64,000 nt of DNA from Eremomyces bilateralis CBS 781.70 (taxonomy: Eukaryota > Ascomycota > Dothideomycetes > Eremomycetales > Eremomycetaceae): assembly GCF_010015585.1 (NCBI RefSeq), contig NW_022985081.1, forward strand, positions 559,434 through 623,433, read 5' to 3'. The position numbers and the translations under genes are program-made. The notes under the pieces were generated by a model, which made no database searches, was not told the origin of the DNA, and saw only the letters and a list, made by a program, of their open reading frames with translations. Below, piece by piece: positions 56,399 through 64,000 of the stretch (its first letter is position 1; each line of letters opens with the position of its first letter).

Positions 56399-57019
56399 TA
56401 TGAAGATACGGTGATACACCAGCGTCTGGAGGGGAGTTGGAACGAATGTGGGATAACGATCGATGGTCGGTCATGCTTGGTTAGGAGGCATGCGGTGTGT
56501 TTTAACACAGCAATGTAGGGAGATCCATAATTATGAGTTCACAATCAAGATACTTCATGTACATCTCACAAACATGATTATTTCCTATCAGGTACTCACG
56601 ATGTGATGCTCTATGAGGATCTCAACGTTTGATTCACTGTCCGGTTGATCTTCGGTAAATCTCCGTTAAGGGGGTCCTTGAGGCGCCGTATCAGATCCCA
56701 CCACGACAGACATCCAGATGTGGGTTAGAATAGGGGGACGAACAAACATCAAAATGCTTGGTTTATTATTCAGTAATCACCGCCTAATGTCAGATGAGGC
56801 GTATAGAGATGCACTATTCGACAGATCTTAGTTGATTGTATAATGATATACAACGTTGCTCTCATAGACAAACGATAATCCATACAGGGCGCCAACCAAT
56901 GACTTTTACCTACCCGTGCCCATTGCATGAATGCGAAGCTATAACTGAGCAATTACAGACTGTTCGAGCACAGATACCCGTGGTCGGAACTTGCTCCAAC
57001 CAACCCCCACCACGCTACC
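56399..57019. other. Intergenic region
   Basis: 620 bp between FAR11 and GID5, A/T-rich (about 56560-56900). No feature is supported. Confidence 0.5.
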
Positions 57020-60000
57020 TCAACTCTCCCAAACTCTCGTCGCCGCACTCCGACCCCCCATCCCCAATGGCGCCGCTACCTCCAACCGACTCAACTGCTC
57101 AACCACATTCTTCGCCCTTTCCCGGCAATCCAGATCCCCATCATTCAGCAGCCCCTTAACCTTCTCTTCCCACCCCAGCCTCCGCAACTCCAGCGCACGC
57201 AGCCGCGCGCCGTCCGCGTCGGAGTTGTCGTCCTGCCAGATGAGGTTGAACGCGAGCCAGCAGCACGCGACGCGGACGCGGCGGTCGGGGTGGTTGAAGA
57301 GCGGGGTGATGAGCGGGGGGAGGGAGGGCGAGGTAAAGTGGAGGAGGAGGTGGCGGTGCTTGGCGGAGCCGTTGGCCATGTGGATGAGGATGAAGATCGC
57401 GGCGACCATGACGGAGGTAGGGGGCATTTGGGCGGTGGACGCGGGTGCGGATGGCTTGGGGTTGTTGGTGGATTTGTAGCCGAATTCGAAGGACGGGGTG
57501 GCAATGTGGGTGTATGCGGGGGAGGTGGAGGAGAAGGCGGTGGGGTTGGCGCGGAGTTTGGAGGCGAGGATCTCGAAGAGTCGGTCGGTGCCGAGGGCGT
57601 CGAGGAGGTGGTCGATGACCACTCCCATATGCTGCCCGGGCTCGCCGATGATGTTTCGGATGAAATCGAGGGCTTGTTCCTGGATTCGGATACGGTCGCG
57701 CTGTTCCTTGATCGCGGGGCTGAACTCGGCTTCCTTGATGGCCCTCAATCTGACGCGGTTCTGGGCCGACGTAGCCCGGACGTTGTATTTTGGGAGGTTG
57801 AGTGCCCCGATGCTGTCCGTCATGGCATCATCGTCCTCTTCGTCATCCTCCGATGACACCGAATCGACATCCATTAAAGGTTCCGGTGCGGCATTCAGCA
57901 GATCTACCTGCTCACCGGCCGCATTCGGAGTGCCCATGCTCAGGGAAGGAGTGTTAGGGCCAAACCGGACATCGGCACTTATCGTTTGGACGAGCCATCC
58001 ACTACCCAATTCCTCGAGACAGCTAGTCTTGAGATCGACCGGAGCAGAGTGCATAAGATGTTTCAGTGCCCACAGCGAGGTGAACTGGAGTTCCGCGTCC
58101 GCCGAATGTGCATGCATACACAGTGTCTTTAATGCATCGGTATTTTGGACCTCCGATCTCATCGGACTGAAGTGTAAGAGCAAGTTGCAACACGCATTTG
58201 TGGCAGCTAGCTGCACATCAAGTGACTTGTGTTTCAGCAGCCTCAGAACTGGAACTGCCACGCCTGCATCGATCAGATTCGTTCGCAATACATGTACTGA
58301 TCTTGACAAGGCTCGGATTAAGTCGCAGGCAGCTACGATGACAAAGGTTGGGTTGCCTGCATTTTTGCGGTCTTGATCTTCGTAGGCCGGGATAGCGTCA
58401 AGGCGTGGAACCAGAGATTCGACAATGCAAGGAGCCATGCCTCCCTCCGACTTGATTAACTCCCTCCGGTACATGTCTTCTCGCTGGACAATTGCGCTCA
58501 ACGCAGTCATGGCGGCTGCTCGATAGCGCAGGGCATGTAGCGTTTGGGAAACCATTCCTGGCTCTCCAAGCGTCGTGGCGGGTGATCCGCTCAATACGTT
58601 GTCCTTCTCGACTTGGTGCGGAGACCACATTTGAGTATTGGTTGTGGTGATACTGTCGAAGGATTTCTTGACGAACGTGCAAAGCTTCGGGGTAGCACCC
58701 GCGTCAACTGCTGCAGATTGCAGAGCTGGACTGTCCTCGATCAGGCGCGCTAGAGCGATTGGAGCAGACTCTTTGATTTTCCTCGCAACCGGGAGGCTCT
58801 CCTCGGTCTTTGACTTCGAGGATGACTTCTTCGATGGAAGTGATTCGTCCAGCATTTTCACAATCAAAGGCACTACAAGAAATGCCAGTGTTCGGTCGCG
58901 GTTGCGAGATGGCTCGACCCAGATGTCGAGCGAGGACGAATTATTGTCGATGGCTCGCACCATGAGTGTGAGGAGGTTGATCGCTGATAGACGTTCCAGG
59001 CCCGTCGTGGTTCTCGATGTATGAATCAGCCATGCTATGAGCGGACTGCCAAATTCGCTTCCAGATATCGGCCTTGAAGACGGCTGCGGCTGTCCTGATG
59101 GATCACGAAGCGCCGTCAGCCCGAAATCAAAATCCTGACCAGCTTGCCGCAACCCGCTGGTTAGGGAGCTCAGGGCAGGGAATGCTTTGGAATAGGTGTA
59201 CTCCCTTTTACTTTGCTCGGCCTGGATTTGTGGTAGAAGCATATCGATGCTTTCCGGTTTTTGTACAGGACCTCCCGACACATTAAAGGTCGATTCATTG
59301 GGAGGTGGCTTCGAAGATTTGGTGATCGGAAAGACACTGTAAATAGGTGGCGAGTATAGTAATCTCGCAGTGCGGTATGGAGAAGTGTCGGTTATGGCTG
59401 CAATCGCATTCAAAAGAAATTGCACCTTTGAAGGTGGAACTGAAGGAAGGAGACTCTTCACAGCAGCTGGATCGGCATCTGGAATCGGGTAGTTCATGGA
59501 GACGATTGTCGAAGCCAATCTTGCCGCCAACAGATCCAAGACACCAGACTTCACCAGAAGTTGGCGATGCTGTGCAGTCTGACATGTTGCTCCTAGCAGC
59601 TGTGCAACCGATATAATGTGTTCCAGGATTACGGCGCTGGTTCCGGGCTGCACAAGCAACTCCACCAAGACGTTGACCACGGGTCTCGTATACAGTTGTG
59701 CTGGCAGCGAGGGAGAGATCTGCCTGTTGACGGCATCTAGGTCATGACTATATGGCTCAGCGAGAACAAGTAGCGCTCGGAGTGTAGCAAGGACAAGGCG
59801 AGGGTCATTGTCCTTGGGTGAGAGGCTAGTAAGGAGAGGTTGGAAAAGGCCACCAGCGATCAGCGGAACGACAAATGGGAGTCCACCTGAACCTTCGTCA
59901 GCGTGCACATTTCACATTCATTGTAGAACAATACTGACCATTTCCCAAACTTGCGACAATAAGTGTCGCTTGTAATCGAAGGTCATCCTCTTCGGTCCAC

Positions 60001-60254
60001 GACTTCTCGGCATTATCTCCATTGTCACTCCGTTCCCGCATGCGCTTCTTCCCACTCGTCCTCGAATATGTTGAGAGGATTCGTACCAGCGGCTCGACTA
60101 TACCATGGCGAATAACGAGTTCTTTCCTCTGGTCATGGCCGATGATTTCGTTCTTCAGCGTCTTCAGAGCGCCGATCTGCGCCGGTATTGATGAGGGGGT
60201 TTGGAGCTCCTGGAGAGCGGTTGGAGCTACCGGACGACCCATCTTAAGAACCAT
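57020..60254 (-). CDS. GID5: Armadillo-repeat GID complex subunit Gid5/Vid28 (ARMC8)
   Basis: Two exons (60254-59939, 59892-57020; 46-nt intron GTCAGT...GAAG), 1062 residues. ATG 60254 or the in-frame ATG at 60242 may be used. Helical ARM repeats run through the whole protein: ALQELQTPSSIPAQIGALKT, NEIIGHDQRKELVIRHGIVE, VVPLIAGGLFQPLLTSL, DAGVAVPVLRLLKHKSLDVQ. The C-terminal repeats with FNHPDRRVRVACCWLAFNLI and GWEEKVKGLLNDGDLDCRER correspond to the end of ARMC8. A Ser/Asp-rich insertion (SSEDDEEDDD) lies in the middle. Gid5 holds the substrate receptor Gid4 in the GID/CTLH E3 ligase that destroys gluconeogenic enzymes. Two CACGTG boxes lie about 350-370 bp upstream. Confidence 0.88.
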
Positions 60255-60660
60255 TTGGGGTATCTTTATACCACGAGGATGCTGATGTGGGAGGAAGGCG
60301 AAGGGCCTAAGAGCTGGGAGTTTGATGCACGGTGCATTCACATCTCTACCTCGCAAGGTGACCCACTGCACGCGGCTGTGCACTTAGGATATAGGTAACT
60401 ATGAACGTATGTCATAGGCTGAGTTTTTTTGCTTCAGGATCGTGGAAGAAGGGTTAACGTGACGGGGTAGCGGAGTAAAGGGTGTCGTAGCTTGGATTGT
60501 TCAGGCTTTCGGTGAAGCCGTCGCCAGGATATGACAGACGTCAACACATCGATGATTTGGTGATCCATGTAATCCGTATGAATCCAAGAACAACGGGCCA
60601 GACACGTGATGTGGAAACCTGCACGTGATGGGTGAAGCTCCTTTCACACCCTGCTGTGCT
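60255..60660. promoter_or_regulatory. Upstream region of GID5
   Basis: About 400 bp up to the TIR element. CACGTG occurs at 60603-60608 and 60622-60627. Part is the GID5 leader, whose frame is open but lacks ATG. Confidence 0.35.
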
Positions 60661-60662
60661 TA

Positions 60663-62678
60663 CCTCAGCAAGCTCAGGCTATTTCTCAGGGGAGTCTAAC
60701 CTTTTTTGTAAAAGGTCACGTTACTTTAACTACTCCTCTGGTAAATAGCCTGAGGATTCTGTCAATGACACGCACTGCTCTGCATAAATTTTGTATGTGG
60801 TTTGTATGTATCTCTGTGGATTTGACAAAATCACGATCCATTAATAACCACATCAAAACACGTCGTATGTACTCCAAAATCTGATCGATTGTGTATTAAA
60901 GTATTCTCTATCTCGTAATTGATTTTTTTTTACATGTCCATGCTTGTGTCGGGTGAAAAACGCTAATATGTGATGAACTAGACCACACCGAAATCACCAT
61001 CCAGCCATCGTTCCGGAGCTTACGGTCGAATGAGCCTGGAAAACACCCATTGGATGTCATATAACGCCTTTCTCGGTCGGTATTCACACGAATATCTATT
61101 ATTGAACACATTTTGTGTTCATATTTCCCATGCGAAGCAAGGCGAGCGTTCGAAACGGGCGACGAGAGACTGTGGACATCGCCAGAGATCTCGTCCACGA
61201 TGCCTATAGCACTACGAGTATGCTAGCTATACAGCGGCTGGTCGAAATTGCAAGAGACGTGCCCGAGGAAGTGCAGAAGGTCATCATCCGAGCAGGCCTA
61301 GACCGCCATCTCTACCCATTCGAGCCTCGTTAGAAGCAGGTAGATGTTATATGGCATTTAGTATTCAAGTAGGAGGACCTTCCTCTTGTAGCGAAGATAT
61401 CTTTTGGTAAAAGTGTCATATTCCAGGTAACGCTATTGCTTTGTCGCGGTGGCATCGGCTTCATCCTTATCCCTTTGGATCGAATTAGACAGGAGTATAT
61501 CGACGGACCGTCCCCTAGTTATAATCGGTCGACGTCTATATACTAAGAGGCGATAAGGATGCCTTTGTTTATTCTGCCACGGTTTCGAGATATCTGTGGG
61601 CCCTCTTGTAGCCTTTATAAACCCCAAGCTGGTGAAGAATATCGAGGACACGCCGTTTCACACCATTTGAATGCAGAAAGGCGTCAAATACGCGGGGAAA
61701 CCTATTGCTCCCTTCCGACCCCCGAGAATAGCAGAGAATTAACGTGACTATCGCAATCCTGTGGTTAAACTTAACAGGATCCCGTGGTAGTCGATCTTTT
61801 CTCATCTTAGGTGTCATAAGACTATTAAGCAATCTACATAGAAGAGGAGCACGAGTGCTAACTTGCTCGTATATCTGCCTAGACAGTATGTCGCCTAGTA
61901 TACACTCGTAGTCCTCGATTTTCTAACCCTCTAACTGTTTCCCCCTCCCTACGCCGGTAGGTAAAGTCTTCTCCTAGATGCAGTCGACTTAATAGGCACT
62001 AAACATATCTACGGCTTCTTCTAGTGCCTTCATTTCCTTCCTTAGACCCTTTATAGTGATAGTTCCTGCCGCACTAGACGCGGGATTCTTATTAGTGCGT
62101 CTAAGACCTCTGGGCTCTGGCTAACCGTAGACAGCCTCAGCGAGCTATTTGGCTCGCGTGACAGAGCACTCTCTATAACCACCCAACCCTTAAGTCGTCG
62201 CGTAGATGTAGATAAATTCTCAAAATTTAATGCTCTTTTCTTCATGAATTGACATATCTCATTTATTCTCTGTGGCTTACTGCGTCTTTGAGACCCTCTT
62301 ACTTTCTGATGTGGTGCATTAGATGTGTTTGACGCAGCACTATGCTGAGGACTTGGAGCAAGTAGCAAAGTGGGCGAGTTCAACCGCGCGCTCTGACGAC
62401 GCTGGTTTCAGGCCGACATGACCCAAAATTCAATCAATTATGGAGAAAAAGCAGGGGAATCGAATGGTTATATTTAATTGACGGAGCACAGTGTGGTTGT
62501 GGAAGAAAATGGAGTTAAAAATGGTCTTCCATTTGGTATGAAAGCTCTCCACACACACCCAAAACCCATTGACAGAATCCTCAGGCTATTTGTTCGAGGA
62601 GTGCATGTGACTTACCGATTAGGTATAGTCCCACTCCGGTGCCTTGGCACGACCACAAATAGCCTGAGCTTGCTGAGG
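60663..62678. mobile_element. 2-kb TIR element with TA target duplication
   Basis: The left end CCTCAGCAAGCTCAGGCTAT+TT (60663-60684) is exactly inverted at the right end (62657-62678), and both are flanked by TA (60661-60662, 62679-62680). A second inverted block (60743-60767 and 62567-62591, reading CTGAGGATTCTGTCAATG-like) extends each terminal repeat to about 105-112 bp, though the middle of the repeats has diverged. Within each end the sequences CTCAGGCTATTT and AAATAGCCTGAG face each other, giving a subterminal hairpin. TA duplication points to the Tc1/mariner superfamily, but no such transposase lies inside; the cargo is a DUF6589-like relic. Confidence 0.8.
61433..62383 (-). pseudogene. 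DUF6589-like protein relic inside the TIR element
   Basis: Minus-strand fragments in the right order. An N-terminal part (62383-62051) reads SKPQRINEICQFMKKRALNF, matching the RIDEICKFMKKK-type start of a fungal transposon-associated family. A middle part (61832-61569) reads RIAIVTLILCYSRGSEGSNR and FLHSNGVKRRVLDILHQLGV. A last fragment reaches 61433. Stops and frame changes separate them, so no intact protein exists. The family assignment is from pattern memory and moderately sure. Another short ORF (61115-61333) on the plus strand is not recognised. Confidence 0.5.
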
Positions 62679-63111
62679 TAATGCTGTGCTCCATTCACAC
62701 CCGTACCCCGCTCCATTTACACCCTACCCGGTCACATGACATACCAATCCTGGTCACATGACATACCAATCCCTTAGAATATCTGATGCAGATGGGCAAA
62801 TATAACGTATTTGAGACTCCCCTATATAGGGAGGTACATCTACATGGTGCTAGGAGTAGTATCATGTAGTGGGGGCTACTTGACGAAGCTGAGATCTGCC
62901 TAGAAGAGGCAGAAAGATGAAAAGCTTGGAAACGCATAAGCAGGGCGAAGATGAAATAGGGAATTACGATCGACATTAGCAGAGCAAGATTCAGCGTGTT
63001 TCTTTCGTAGGCTCTATGGCCTTAAGAGATGTATCAACTCATCAGCAACGATAACGAGGACAAGAACGAGGACGAGGACGTATTTGAGACATCAATTCCA
63101 GTTTCCAGAAT
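62679..63111. other. Intergenic region with direct repeat
   Basis: Contains GGTCACATGACATACCAATC+C twice with a 22-bp period (62730-62750, 62752-62772). May include the terminal region of the MULE element to the right. A GAGGACAAGAACGAGGACGA tract lies near 63055. Confidence 0.5.
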
Positions 63112-64000
63112 ATGCAATCGAGCTCGGTAGATGAGGAGATACGCAAAGCTCTTAAGCCGCTTCAGAACGGTCTTGAGAATGTCTTTTACAATGCAATATC
63201 TGGAGCATTCTCTCGACTCCGCGAGCGCGACCTCTCCGATAACTCTCAGCATAATCAGAACGAGATCCCGCCGCAGGATACCCTACATTCGCGTTCTAGC
63301 CTAGAAGAGTGGCTAGAAAGACCTTTTTCTCCGCCTGGCTTATGCTCCGAGGCCACTACAGCGCTCCGAGAACAGGTTCTGGAAGGCCGACAGAAGCAAG
63401 TCCCGCTTAAGGAGCTTCAATCTCTAAAGTCCATCTGGTCGACTTCATTGCAACAGAACTACGGACCTTACGCATCCTTTAACCGTGCCTCCCTCCACCA
63501 TGAAGCGAAGCAACATTTGGAGAATCAGAGACTTCAGGATAGTATCAATGCGCAAGAAAATCCGCCAACGAACAGAAGGCAAAGAATTATGCGGACCTAT
63601 CGCCACGTCACGATTTCCTCGTCTGAGTCAGATATCCTTTCAAGCGATACCGATACGAATCGTTCATTTCAGTCGAGAAGTAGCTATATTCCTATCGAAG
63701 AGATTATTAGCGATACTAGTGGTCTACCAAGACAGGATGAGGCTACTCCTCCGCAGGCAGAGGAACCAGCTCATCTTATTCCTCATCAACCGCCAGTCGG
63801 ATGGCCTACATTCCAACAGGCGTGGGAAGATATTCTTACCTTTTCAAAGCAACATAACTTTGGTATTCGGGTTAATCGTTCAAAGAAAGACAACCAAGGT
63901 AATAGGACAGAGAAAACGAAGTACTGGATCACTTGTGACCGCCACGGCCGGTATGAATGTAAAGGAAGAGCTCGGGAGACGAGATCATTACGCGATAACT
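63112..64000 (+). CDS. MULE-type transposase, N-terminal part (runs off the window)
   Basis: An uninterrupted frame of 296 codons from ATG 63112 to the window end. The first 200 residues are polar and helical. A FAR1/MULE-type DNA-binding start follows: PPVGWPTFQQAWEDILTFSK, IRVNRSKKDNQGNRTEKTKY and WITCDRHGRYECKGRARETR. This pattern (Ser-Lys-Lys..., then Trp-x-x-Cys-Asp-Arg-x-Gly-x-Tyr) is typical of fungal Mutator-like (Hop-type) transposases. The catalytic DDE part would lie to the right. No stop or RIP-like damage is visible, so this copy may be intact. Confidence 0.75.
   Translation, partial: MQSSSVDEEIRKALKPLQNGLENVFYNAISGAFSRLRERDLSDNSQHNQNEIPPQDTLHSRSSLEEWLERPFSPPGLCSEATTALREQVLEGRQKQVPLKELQSLKSIWSTSLQQNYGPYASFNRASLHHEAKQHLENQRLQDSINAQENPPTNRRQRIMRTYRHVTISSSESDILSSDTDTNRSFQSRSSYIPIEEIISDTSGLPRQDEATPPQAEEPAHLIPHQPPVGWPTFQQAWEDILTFSKQHNFGIRVNRSKKDNQGNRTEKTKYWITCDRHGRYECKGRARETRSLRDN

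Overview
The window is nuclear DNA of a filamentous ascomycete (Pezizomycotina). Evidence: about 20 intact genes interrupted by short introns (mostly 46-100 nt) with GTAAGT/GTGAGT-type donors and CTAAC/CTGAC branch sites; fungal-only families (DASH subunit Dad2, SUR7/PalI, UstYa/DUF3328, DUF7598, LaeA-like methyltransferase, CYS3/MetR bZIP); and relics of Fot1/pogo-, hAT- and MULE-type transposons, one with RIP-like stop codons. I cannot fix the class or species. All gene models below were spliced by hand from reading frame, splice motifs and family knowledge.

Layout. 1-13.3 kb: the 3' end of a short-chain dehydrogenase, a mitochondrial DUF1279 protein, a regulator without a zinc cluster (DUF3468 type), a long quiet stretch, a secreted PLC-like phosphodiesterase, a SUR7-like membrane protein and a SWIM/RING protein. 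13.9-19.7 kb: Dad2 and shugoshin face away from each other, then cytochrome c peroxidase. 20.4-24.1 kb: an UstYa-like (DUF3328) protein and, 1.8 kb away and divergent, a secreted Tyr/Gly/Pro-rich protein of four 51-residue repeats separated by dibasic Kex2-type sites. This pair is the most interesting candidate: a possible ribosomally made, Kex2-processed, UstYa-modified peptide system. 24.3-40 kb: Nop15 and an SMN-like protein (divergent), a cupredoxin-like secreted protein, a SERF/4F5 protein with a 15-nt micro-exon, a DUF7598 membrane protein, mitoribosomal mS23 and a PPR protein (divergent), a RecQ helicase and a CYS3/MetR-like bZIP.

40.7-50 kb is an accessory island: a palindromic fold-back element interrupted by a 10-N assembly gap, a LaeA-like methyltransferase with a degenerate SAM motif, and then transposon relics. 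51-60.3 kb returns to conserved genes on the minus strand: YAG7-like, Far11/STRIP (STRIPAK complex) and Gid5/ARMC8 (GID ubiquitin ligase). 60.6-64 kb is again mobile: a 2-kb element with terminal inverted repeats and a TA target duplication enclosing a DUF6589-like relic, and the start of a MULE-type transposase that runs off the right edge.

Several divergent neighbours work in the same process: Dad2/Sgo1 (chromosome segregation), mS23/PPR (mitochondrial expression) and Nop15/SMN (RNP biogenesis). This suggests shared bidirectional promoters.
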